DNA of 8,665 nucleotides from Mariprofundaceae bacterium (GCA_015489095.1 WFMN01000219.1:1-8665); one strand, 5' to 3'. Shown: positions 1-5,153, numbered from the stretch's first letter. Numbers and translations are program-made. Notes: generated by a model not told the origin, from the sequence alone.

Positions 1-36
1 GAAAGCGCCTGTTCGCGGTTGGGAAACCGCTCCTAC
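1..36. repeat. Partial type-A palindromic repeat (right arm)
   Basis: This is the right arm of the composite palindrome that is complete at 279-335 and 430-484. It carries the core CGGTTGGGAAACCG followed by CTCCTAC. The left arm would lie outside the window. Positions 1 to about 85 match 300 to about 385 almost base for base, so this is one copy of a direct repeat with a period of about 299 bases. Confidence 0.8.
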
Positions 37-54
37 CGTGGGCGGGCGGCGGGC

Positions 55-86
55 TGTTTTTTTCACCGCGGAGGCACGGAGGAAGA
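55..86. repeat. Type-C repeat (T tract plus CACCGCGGAGGC)
   Basis: A run of seven T residues is followed by CACCGCGGAGGCACGGAGG. The same unit recurs at 199-236 and 352-388, and in reverse complement at about 1990-2020, 2136-2172, 2219-2245 and 2367-2410. Copies differ mainly in how often the short GGCGCGGAG motif is repeated. There is no coding signal. Confidence 0.75.
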
Positions 87-93
87 AGCGATT

Positions 94-166
94 GTCATTC
101 CGGCCTTCGAGCCGGAATCCATGTGGCGTGCGGTGTTGGTGGATGCCGGATCAAGTCCGGCATGAC
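94..166. repeat. Type-B palindrome pair (BIME-like)
   Basis: Two inverted hairpin units face each other. The first begins GTCATTCCGG and has a CCGG...CCGG stem ending in GAATCCATG. The second runs GGATGCCGGATCAAGTCCGG and ends CATGAC. The outer ends GTCAT and ATGAC pair, as in bacterial interspersed mosaic elements made of paired REP units. Related pairs occur at 1916-1986, 2062-2132 and 2288-2359. Confidence 0.75.
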
Positions 167-170
167 ATCC

Positions 171-236
171 TTCCTTCGTGCCTTCGTGGTTCAATGCTCT
201 TTTCACCGCGGAGACGCGGAGGCGCGGAGAAAAGAA
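171..236. repeat. Type-D plus type-C repeat block
   Basis: The D part resembles CCTTCGTGCCTTCGTGGTTC followed by AATGCTC. It is joined directly to a C unit (TTTTCACCGCGGAGACGCGG and onward). The same D-then-C order appears on the other strand at 1992-2060 and 2219-2287, so D and C appear to move or persist as one composite block. Confidence 0.7.
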
Positions 237-240
237 ACCT

Positions 241-270
241 GTCATTCCGGGCTTGACCCGGAATCCACAT
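241..270. repeat. Single type-B palindrome
   Basis: One type-B unit: GTCATTCCGGGCTTGACCCG followed by GAATCCACAT. Its stem is TTCCGGG...CCCGGAA. Unlike the unit at 94-166 it has no partner, and it is followed by the type-A palindrome at 279. A degenerate version sits at 395-422. Confidence 0.75.
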
Positions 271-278
271 CGCCCCCT

Positions 279-335
279 GTAGGAGGGGTCTCCGACCCCG
301 AAAGCGCCTGTTCGCGGTTGGGAAACCGCTCCTAC
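279..335. repeat. Complete type-A composite palindrome
   Basis: The left arm is GTAGGAGGGGTCTCCGACCC followed by CGA. The right arm, reverse complemented, is GTAGGAGCGGTTTCCCAACC followed by GCGA. The two arms are therefore homologous but not identical, head to head around a spacer of about 10 bases. Each arm also contains its own small hairpin. This is the architecture of a paired REP-type element. Confidence 0.8.
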
Positions 336-351
336 AGCGGGCGGCGGGCTG

Positions 352-422
352 GTTTTTTCACCGCGGAGGCGCGGAGACACGGAGGAAAGAAAAGCATCGT
401 CCGGGGCTTCGGAATCCACATC
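352..422. repeat. Type-C unit followed by a degenerate type-B unit
   Basis: At 352-388 there is a type-C unit (GGTTTTTTCACCGCGGAGGC and onward). At 395-422 a decayed type-B unit follows, in which the GTCATTCC start has become CATCGTCC and part of the stem is lost, though GGAATCCACATCG is kept. The context matches that of the intact copies upstream. Confidence 0.6.
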
Positions 423-429
423 GCCCCCT

Positions 430-484
430 GTAGGAGGGGTCTCCGACCCCGAATGCGCCTTCGCGGTTGGGAAACCGCTCCTAC
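430..484. repeat. Type-A composite palindrome overlapping the end of the membrane protein gene
   Basis: This is a second complete copy of the 279-335 element with a shorter spacer (GAATGCGCCT). Its right arm ends CTCCTAC at 478-484. The CTA at 481-483 is, on the minus strand, the TAG stop of the membrane protein gene, so the repeat supplies that stop codon. The sequence following the arm (CCGTGGGTGGCTGG) resembles that after the copy at 1-36 (CCGTGGGCGGGCGG). Confidence 0.8.
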
Positions 485-1881
485 CGTGGGTGGCTGGCAG
501 TGGCGCGGCGTCTGAGCGCCACGCCGGCGGCGGTGATCGCCACCGTCTCCCACTCGCCGTTGAGCGCCGCCATGCTGTGGGTCAGCGGCTGCAGGCGCGG
601 CGCGCGGTAATCAAACACCATGTGGGTCAACGGCTTCACATTGCGCCGCAGGCGATCAATGTCATCACTCACCGGCGGCAAGGGAAAGACATCGCGGCGG
701 GTGGCCAGCATGGTGCGCCCCGGCCACTGGCTGGCGGCCTGAAACGGCCGGTCGCGCATTGCGGCATCCTGGGCCAGCACGCTGATCAACATATCACTGG
801 GAGATTTCAACCCACTGGGGCGAATCTGCGCCATCTGCTTCATGCTCTGCATGCATACCACCGCCACAACGGTCACCAGCAGCAGCACCAACCCCCGCTT
901 GCCAATCAGGCTCGCGCCGCCGATGGTGGTGTTGAGCCGAATCAGCGCCGGCATTCCAAGGTAGTAGAGCAGGGTCATCACCATCGTCGCCCACACCGCA
1001 TCGGGGTGAAACAGCCCGATCACCCCCGCCAGCAGCAGCGTGCCCGCCATCAGATCCAACCGCCGCCAGATCGGAACCGCCACCAGCGCAGCCAACAGCA
1101 GCAGCGCGATCAGATAGCCCAGCCAGTCGTGTGCGCCGTGGATCAGCGGCGATCCCAGCCAGATATCACTCAATACCCGCGGAATCGGCGTCACATCCTC
1201 CATACCGCTCCAGCCCCAGCGCACCAGCACCATCACCACCATGCTGATCGCCACCCCGATCATCACGATACGCTGCTTGCGTTGCTGATGCGGGATACGC
1301 TGCCAAGCCACCAAGAGCGCGATCGGCGCCGCCAGCCCCACGGGGTGGATCGACACCACCAGTGCCACCAGCACCAGCATCAAGAAGTAGTAACCAGGCA
1401 CGGTCACCTCACTGCGGCGCAGCTTATCGTGCAGCCAATAGATGGAGATGAAGCCGAATAGCAGGTAGATGCCGCCCCCAACGCTGTCGCTCTGCATCAG
1501 GCAGAGCGGTGACAGCAGCAGCAGCCCCGTCGCCAGCATCGCCACCTCGTCGCCGTCGCGCGCGCAACTCCAGCGGTGCATGAACAGCGCGGTGGCAAAC
1601 AGAATCAGCATGGTGAACACCTTGGCGGCGGCAAGGCTGCCCACCCAGTGGAGGCTCAACAGAATAAAGAGGATCGCGCGCAGGTCGGGCACGCCGAAGA
1701 AGGCGATGGGGTTGGCGATCTGGTGCACGATCGACCAGTTGATCAGCAGCGCCCGCGCCGCCCCCTCCTCGATACCGTAGCTATCGTAGCGGAACAGGTA
1801 GTAGTAGGCCAGCGCCAGCAGACAGAACCCCACCATCGCCAGATGACGGGGGCGCAGTTGGGAGAGGAGTGACTGTATCAT
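481..1881 (-). CDS. Polytopic membrane protein of unknown function
   Basis: A 466-residue protein if translation starts at the ATG at 1881-1879 (MIQSLLSQLR). An in-frame extension reaches further upstream, but it only translates intergenic repeats and was not used; no strong ribosome binding site is visible. I count about ten to twelve hydrophobic segments, roughly residues 13-30, 66-80, 85-102, 113-130, 136-150, 163-194, 205-221, 253-271, 276-291, 297-314 and 329-345. A more polar tail of about 120 residues follows. The layout (a first loop with an acidic pair at IEEGA, residues 37-41, many helices, then a soluble C-terminal part) loosely recalls GT-C glycosyltransferases or similar envelope-polymer enzymes. 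No diagnostic motif supports that, so the function is unknown. The last codons (SHPR and stop) lie at or in a palindromic repeat, so the native C-terminus may have been altered. The gene is isolated between two repeat arrays. Confidence 0.75.
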   Translation of the reverse strand: MIQSLLSQLRPRHLAMVGFCLLALAYYYLFRYDSYGIEEGAARALLINWSIVHQIANPIAFFGVPDLRAILFILLSLHWVGSLAAAKVFTMLILFATALFMHRWSCARDGDEVAMLATGLLLLSPLCLMQSDSVGGGIYLLFGFISIYWLHDKLRRSEVTVPGYYFLMLVLVALVVSIHPVGLAAPIALLVAWQRIPHQQRKQRIVMIGVAISMVVMVLVRWGWSGMEDVTPIPRVLSDIWLGSPLIHGAHDWLGYLIALLLLAALVAVPIWRRLDLMAGTLLLAGVIGLFHPDAVWATMVMTLLYYLGMPALIRLNTTIGGASLIGKRGLVLLLVTVVAVVCMQSMKQMAQIRPSGLKSPSDMLISVLAQDAAMRDRPFQAASQWPGRTMLATRRDVFPLPPVSDDIDRLRRNVKPLTHMVFDYRAPRLQPLTHSMAALNGEWETVAITAAGVALRRRATASHPR

Positions 1882-1915
1882 GATGCGAATGCTGCCGCCA
1901 AGTGACGCAATGCGC

Positions 1916-1986
1916 GACAACCCGGCGCAGGCCGGGATCCATTGGCACCACAGCCCACATGGATTCCGGCTCGGAGGCCGGAATGA
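1916..1986. repeat. Type-B palindrome pair (right array, copy 1)
   Basis: Paired hairpins: the first has CCCGGCGCAGGCCGGG and ends ATCCATTGG, then comes the spacer CACCACAGCC, then CACATGGATTCCGGCTCGGA and onward, ending GGAATGAC. The start is degenerate (GACAA where other copies have GTCAT). The pair lies just upstream of the membrane protein start, within about 35 bases of the ATG, so it may overlap that gene's leader or promoter. Confidence 0.75.
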
Positions 1987-2132
1987 CACGCCCCATCTCC
2001 CTCCGCGCCTCCGCGGTGAACAAGCATTGAACCACCAAGACACAAAGACACCAAGGAACTTGTCATCCCGGCGCAGGCCGGGATCCATTGGCACCACAGC
2101 CCACATGGATTCCGGCTCGGGGCCGGAATGAC
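1981..2132. repeat. About 152-bp direct repeat, copy 1
   Basis: This block contains, in order, reversed C (CTCCGCGCCTCCGCGGTGAA), reversed D (CATTGAACCACCAAGACACA and onward) and a type-B pair (2062-2132). It matches 2207-2359 with only about three differences by eye: CACCAAGG against CACAAAGG, GCGCAGG against GCGAAGG, and a missing A in the CTCGGGGCC stretch. Such high identity suggests recent tandem duplication or gene conversion. Confidence 0.85.
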
Positions 2133-2135
2133 GAA

Positions 2136-2213
2136 CCTTCCTCATTCCTCTGCGCCTCTGCGGTAAAATCCCCGGCGCAGCCTACATGGTTTCCGGCTCG
2201 GAGCCGGAATGAC
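2136..2213. repeat. Diverged type-C unit and truncated type-B unit
   Basis: At 2136-2172 there is a diverged reversed C unit (CTCTGCGCCTCTGCGGTAAA). At 2171-2213 a type-B pair follows that has lost most of its first hairpin: CCCCGGCGCAG runs straight into CCTACATGG, then a full second hairpin ends GGAATGAC. This separates the two copies of the 152-bp direct repeat. Confidence 0.65.
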
Positions 2214-2359
2214 ACGCCCCATCTCCCTCCGCGCCTCCGCGGTGAACAAGCATTGAACCACCAAGACACAAAGACACAAAGGAACTTGTCATCCCGGCGA
2301 AGGCCGGGATCCATTGGCACCACAGCCCACATGGATTCCGGCTCGGAGGCCGGAATGAC
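2207..2359. repeat. About 153-bp direct repeat, copy 2
   Basis: The near-identical partner of 1981-2132, offset by about 226-227 bases. It again consists of reversed C, reversed D and a type-B pair (2288-2359). It has no coding content of its own; apparent reading frames here are translated repeat. Confidence 0.85.
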
Positions 2360-2366
2360 GGGCTCC

Positions 2367-2454
2367 TTTCCCCCTCCGCGCCCTCCGCGCCTCCGCGGTG
2401 AGTAAAATCCCCGGTACAGACCCACATGGATTCCGGCTCGGAGGCCGGAATGAC
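2367..2454. repeat. Type-C unit and type-B hairpin downstream of nsrR
   Basis: A reversed C unit (CCCTCCGCGCCTCCGCGGTG) at about 2372-2400 is followed by AGTAAAATCC and then a type-B hairpin at 2421-2454 (stem TTCCGG...CCGGAA). On the minus strand this hairpin begins three bases after the nsrR stop codon at 2458-2460. It could therefore act as a 3' transcript-stabilising or terminating structure for nsrR, although no clear T tract follows on that strand. Confidence 0.6.
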
Positions 2455-2457
2455 GGG

Positions 2458-2922
2458 TTACGCTTTTTCCTGCCCCACCGGTGGCGAAGAGATCTTCAAC
2501 AGCGCACGCATGCCGTCGGCGTTGTTGGCGATCACATCGGCGATGGTGTAGCGATCGAGCACATCCATGAACGCCTTACGCGCCTCGAAAAAGACCCCGG
2601 TTGCGGGGCAGACCGGCGCGATGGGGCAGGTGTTGGTGGCGGGATCGAAGCACTCCAGCAGGTTCATGTTGGCCTCGAACTCACGCACCACATAGCCGAC
2701 ATTGATCTCGGCCGGCGCCTTGCTCAGGGTCAAACCACCGCTGCGCCCGCGCTTGGGATCGACCAGTTGATGGGCGTGCAACGCCCCGACAATCTTCACA
2801 AGATGGTTGTAGGAGATGCCATACGCATCCGCGATATCGTGGAGTCGCACCCGTTGTTCAGGAACCAACGCCAGATAGATCAGAATACGGAGGGCATAGT
2901 CGGTATAAGATGATATCTGCAT
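2458..2922 (-). CDS. nsrR: NsrR, Rrf2-family Fe-S nitric oxide-sensing repressor
   Basis: A 154-residue Rrf2-family regulator. NsrR proteins bind an Fe-S cluster that reacts with nitric oxide, which releases repression of NO-detoxification genes. The N-terminal winged-helix part (about residues 1-65) includes MQISSYTDYALR, an HTH around residues 26-55 and the RGRSGG wing at 58-63. The sensor motif is ECFDPATNTCPIAPVC, with cysteines at 91, 99 and 105. This CF(D/N)P-TNTCPIAP-C pattern is typical of NsrR and differs from the cysteine spacing of IscR. Asp8 is present; in the Streptomyces NsrR structure Asp8 is the non-cysteine cluster ligand. The tail motif VLDRYTIADV (121-130) is also characteristic. 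The start at 2922 gives a family-standard N-terminus, but no good Shine-Dalgarno is visible. The gene is divergent from two truncated hemoglobin genes, which are its likely targets. Confidence 0.93.
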   Translation of the reverse strand: MQISSYTDYALRILIYLALVPEQRVRLHDIADAYGISYNHLVKIVGALHAHQLVDPKRGRSGGLTLSKAPAEINVGYVVREFEANMNLLECFDPATNTCPIAPVCPATGVFFEARKAFMDVLDRYTIADVIANNADGMRALLKISSPPVGQEKA

Positions 2923-2952
2923 GCGTCAAACACTAGCAACCCGTTCTTCTAT

Positions 2953-3002
2953 TGCAACAAAAGAAGCATTCAAATCATACAAAATGATGGCAGCTATTGA
3001 CA
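2953..3002 (+). promoter_or_regulatory. Candidate NsrR operator and promoter region for the globin genes
   Basis: The 180-base divergent intergenic region contains AAGAAGCATTC at 2961-2971. This matches 9 of 11 positions of the NsrR half-site AAGATGCATTT; the second half is poor. Next to it is the inverted repeat ATCAT-ACAAA-ATGAT at 2974-2988. Two possible -35 elements are seen: TTGCAA at 2953-2958, with a weak TACAAA at 2978-2983, and a perfect TTGACA at 2997-3002, whose possible -10 (TAGGGT, 3019-3024) is weak. The exact promoter is uncertain. A half-site placed here could control both the globin genes and nsrR itself. Confidence 0.4.
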
Positions 3003-3011
3003 CCACAGAGG

Positions 3012-3040
3012 CGCCACCTAGGGTGCAGCACCATGTGGCG
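3012..3040 (+). promoter_or_regulatory. Possible 5' UTR hairpin upstream of the first globin gene
   Basis: CGCCAC at 3012-3017 is the exact complement of GTGGCG at 3035-3040, with a smaller overlapping alternative CACC-TAG-GGTG nearby. It lies between the best -35 candidate and the ribosome binding site of the globin gene. It may be a leader structure or simply a chance GC-rich pairing. Confidence 0.25.
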
Positions 3041-3102
3041 GGGTGTGTAGATATCCCGCCGCGCCATGCATCACAAACCATCTAGGGAGGAAAACAACAC
3101 CC

Positions 3103-3468
3103 ATGAGCACACTATTTGAACAACTGGGCGGCGAAGCCGCCGTCAACGCCGCGGTAGATATCTTCTACAAACGCGTACTCTCCGACGCCTATGTCAACCG
3201 CTTCTTCGAGGGGGTGGACATGACCAAGCAGGCGGCCAAGCAGAAGGCGTTCCTGACCATGGTCTTCGGCGGCCCCAACAACTACACCGGCAAGGATATG
3301 CGCGAGGGTCACAAGCATCTGGTCAAGCAGGGGTTGAATGATTCCCACTTCGAACATATCCTCGCCCACCTGCGTTCGACCTTGGCCGAGCTGGGGGTGA
3401 GCGGCGACCTGATCAAACAGGTGATCGACCTCGCCGAAACCACGCGCGACGATGTGCTTGATCGCTAA
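3103..3468 (+). CDS. glbN: Group I truncated hemoglobin (trHbN), soluble
   Basis: A 121-residue heme protein that closely follows the cyanobacterial GlbN pattern over its whole length, beginning MSTLFEQLGGEAAV. Group I truncated globins bind O2 and NO and often act as NO dioxygenases, converting NO to nitrate. Visible landmarks are Tyr22 (B10) in DIFYKRVL, Phe34-Phe35, Gln43 (E7 region), the GGPNNYTG stretch (56-63) and the proximal His70 (F8) in MREGHKHLV. At the E10 position, where Synechocystis GlbN has its distal heme ligand His46, this protein has Lys46. The His117 that forms a covalent heme link in Synechocystis is absent (TTRDDVLDR tail). The ATG at 3103 is chosen over an upstream in-frame GTG because GGGAGGA (3085-3091) precedes it and the family starts there. 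It is followed after 16 bases by a paralogue and is divergent from nsrR. Confidence 0.93.
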   Translation: MSTLFEQLGGEAAVNAAVDIFYKRVLSDAYVNRFFEGVDMTKQAAKQKAFLTMVFGGPNNYTGKDMREGHKHLVKQGLNDSHFEHILAHLRSTLAELGVSGDLIKQVIDLAETTRDDVLDR

Positions 3469-3484
3469 AGGAGACCAATAGACC

Positions 3485-3976
3485 ATGCATTTAGACGCTT
3501 TTATTCCCGCTTTTCTCATCTTCGCTGTTGTCGGGCTGGTGCTGCCGACCCTGCTCGCCACCATCGCCGATGGCTCCCGTGGCAGCGCGCCCGCCGGCGG
3601 TGGCGCGGCGCCGCAGTCGCTCTACGATCGGCTCGGTGGCGACGCCGCCGTCAACGCCGCGGTGGATATCTTCTACCGCAAGGTGCTGGGCGACCCCTTC
3701 GTCACCCCGTTCTTCGAGGGCGTGGACATGGCCAGGCAGGCCAACAAGCAGAAGGCGTTTTTGACCCTAGCCTTCGGCGGCCCCAACAACTACAGCGGCA
3801 AGGATATGCGCGAAGGCCATAAGCATCTGGTCAAACGGGGGTTGAACGACGCCCACTTCGAGCACATCCTAGTGCATCTGCGCTCCACGCTGGCTGAGCT
3901 CGGCGTGGCCGACGCGCTGATCCAAGAGGTGGTTGCGGTTGCCGAGAGCACCCGCAACGATGTGCTCGACCGCTAG
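3485..3976 (+). CDS. Membrane-anchored group I truncated hemoglobin
   Basis: A 163-residue protein made of an N-terminal hydrophobic segment (about residues 5-27), a Gly/Ala/Ser-rich linker (about 28-44, including SAPAGGGAAP) and a complete trHbN domain (45-163). The globin domain is about 75% identical to the upstream protein (88 of 118 aligned positions, counted by hand), so this is a tandem duplication. Tyr64 (B10), Gln85, Lys88 (E10) and proximal His112 (F8) are all conserved, so heme binding is expected. The N-terminus has no basic residues before the hydrophobic stretch and no convincing signal-peptidase site, which favours an uncleaved anchor. The flanking charges are too few to fix topology, but Arg32 after the helix slightly favours a cytoplasmic globin. 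AAGGAG at 3468-3473 serves as ribosome binding site, and the 16-base gap implies co-transcription with the first globin. Most trHbN proteins lack such an anchor. Confidence 0.9.
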   Translation: MHLDAFIPAFLIFAVVGLVLPTLLATIADGSRGSAPAGGGAAPQSLYDRLGGDAAVNAAVDIFYRKVLGDPFVTPFFEGVDMARQANKQKAFLTLAFGGPNNYSGKDMREGHKHLVKRGLNDAHFEHILVHLRSTLAELGVADALIQEVVAVAESTRNDVLDR

Positions 3977-3988
3977 CGCCTGAACAGA

Positions 3989-4009
3989 CGCCCTCCTCGC
4001 GGAAGGGCG
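3989..4009 (+). other. Small hairpin just after the second globin gene
   Basis: CGCCCT (3989-3994) pairs with AGGGCG (4004-4009), and CC/GG inside extends the stem with one bulged base. No T tract follows, so on its own it is not a classic terminator. It may stabilise the 3' end of the globin transcript, or pair alternatively with the similar GGGCGG of the next hairpin. Confidence 0.4.
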
Positions 4010-4026
4010 CGCACCTCGCACGACAC

Positions 4027-4065
4027 AAGGGCGGAGAAGGGGAACCTTCCCCGCCCTTTCCTTTT
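4027..4065 (+). terminator. Rho-independent terminator of the globin operon
   Basis: AAGGGCGG (4027-4034) is perfectly complementary to CCGCCCTT (4051-4058). The loop can itself fold (GGGGAA with TTCCCC). The stem is followed by TTTCCTTTT. It lies about 50 bases after the second globin stop codon. This suggests that the reductase gene downstream is a separate transcription unit or is expressed by read-through. Confidence 0.75.
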
Positions 4066-4116
4066 CAAGATCGACCTTCCACACCACCATCCCATCTACC
4101 CACCGGAGATTTGTGC

Positions 4117-5094
4117 ATGACCACCATCACCTTTCGTGACCACGCCTACGACTGCAACAGCGACGAGAGCGTCCTCGCCTGCCTGACGCGCCACGGGTTG
4201 ACGCTCCCCTCCTCCTGCCAGAGCGGGGTGTGCCAAACCTGCATGATGCGCGCCACCGCAGGCAGCGTCCCGGAAAAGGCGCAACAGGGGCTCAAGCCGA
4301 CCCAGAAGAGCCAAGGCTATTTTCTCGCCTGCGTCTGCATCCCGACCGGCGACATGACCGTCGAACAGGCGGATGCCCTCAACCAGTTCACCAGCACCGT
4401 GTGCGAAAAGTCGATGCTCAACGAGGAGATCATCCGCATCCGCATCGACAAGCCGGAAGGGTTCGATTACCACCCCGGCCAGTTCATCAACATCGTGCGC
4501 GACAACGGCGCGCTGGTGCGTAGCTACTCGCTGGCCAGCGTGGCCGACGAACCGCTGGAGCTGCATATCAAGGCCATCCCGGGCGGCGCGATGAGTGGCT
4601 GGGTCAAGAATCACCTCTCCGTGGGGGATCCCATCACCTTTCAGGGGCCGACCGGCGACTGCTTCTACCTCGACGGCAAGCCTGAGCAGACCATCACCAT
4701 GGTGGGGGTCAGCACCGGGCTGGCACCGCTCTACGGCGTGGTGCGCGACGCGCTGGCACAGGGGCACCGCGGCCCGATCACCGTCTATCACGCCAGCCTC
4801 GCCACCGCCGGGCTCTACTACATTGAGGAGATGCGCGCCCTCGCCGCCGCCCATGACAATGTGCGCTATGTCCCCTGCGTGCTGCACGGCCCGGCACCGG
4901 AAGGGGGCGAGGTGGGGGCGGTCGATGCCATCGTCGGCGCCACCGGCGACTTCACCAACCACCGCGTCTTCCTCTGCGGCGACCCGCCGATCGTCAACAA
5001 GCTGCGGCAGAAGGTTTACCTCGGTGGCGCCCACATGCTGGAGATCCTCTCCGATCCGTTCGATCCCGCGCCCTCCGCCGGTAACGAACAGTAA
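4117..5094 (+). CDS. Ferredoxin-FAD-NAD(P)H oxidoreductase
   Basis: A 325-residue electron-transfer protein with three domains. Residues 1 to about 85 form a plant-type 2Fe-2S ferredoxin with cluster ligands Cys34, Cys39, Cys42 and Cys72 (SSCQSGVCQTC ... ACVC). About 92-185 is an FAD-binding domain with RSYS at 135-138. About 190-315 is an NAD(P)-binding domain with GVSTGLAP at 197-204 and LCGDPP at 286-291. This order is that of reductase components of oxygenases such as benzoate dioxygenase or phenol/methane hydroxylases, which pass electrons from NAD(P)H through FAD and the Fe-S cluster. No oxygenase is encoded nearby. The ATG at 4117 is preferred over the TTG at 4111 because GGAG (4105-4108) lies 8 bases upstream. 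The obvious local partners are the two truncated hemoglobins, whose ferric heme must be re-reduced for NO dioxygenase turnover. That partnership is inference, weakened by the terminator between them. Confidence 0.88.
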   Translation: MTTITFRDHAYDCNSDESVLACLTRHGLTLPSSCQSGVCQTCMMRATAGSVPEKAQQGLKPTQKSQGYFLACVCIPTGDMTVEQADALNQFTSTVCEKSMLNEEIIRIRIDKPEGFDYHPGQFINIVRDNGALVRSYSLASVADEPLELHIKAIPGGAMSGWVKNHLSVGDPITFQGPTGDCFYLDGKPEQTITMVGVSTGLAPLYGVVRDALAQGHRGPITVYHASLATAGLYYIEEMRALAAAHDNVRYVPCVLHGPAPEGGEVGAVDAIVGATGDFTNHRVFLCGDPPIVNKLRQKVYLGGAHMLEILSDPFDPAPSAGNEQ

Positions 5095-5130
5095 ACAAGC
5101 CGACCAGCGACAGCGCATCCACCCCACCGT

Positions 5131-5145
5131 GATCGCAACGCGATC
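5131..5145. other. Short palindrome upstream of obgE
   Basis: GATCGC-AAC-GCGATC forms a 6-bp stem with a 3-base loop that ends 8 bases before the obgE ATG, where a ribosome binding site is expected. No good Shine-Dalgarno is seen (only GAAG, close to the start). It could affect translation of obgE or be a chance palindrome. Confidence 0.25.
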
Positions 5146-5153
5146 GAAGTTTC

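Noticed and set aside
1..484. CRISPR array
   Set aside because: Repeats are irregularly spaced, of several different types and in mixed order, with no uniform unique spacers and no cas genes.
490..1461. Long plus-strand reading frame rich in His and Gln
   Set aside because: It is antisense to the membrane protein gene. The His/Gln bias is what antisense leucine-rich membrane codons produce, and it resembles no protein family.
1882..2145. N-terminal extension of the membrane protein (MRKVRHSGPEPESMW...)
   Set aside because: This stretch only translates type-B, C and D repeats (for example, repeated PESMWAVVPMDPGLRR-like peptides). The natural start is the ATG at 1881.
2063..2425. Several short overlapping reading frames in the repeat arrays, with peptides such as RRRGG and GLRRDD
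   Set aside because: They are translations of palindromic repeats, appear on both strands and have no ribosome binding sites or homology pattern.
3043..3102. Upstream GTG start for the first truncated hemoglobin
   Set aside because: It would add about 20 residues not found in the family. The ATG at 3103 has a strong ribosome binding site and gives the standard MSTL(Y/F)E N-terminus.
4096..5127. 343-residue minus-strand reading frame
   Set aside because: It is antisense to the clearly identified oxidoreductase and is caused by high GC third positions.
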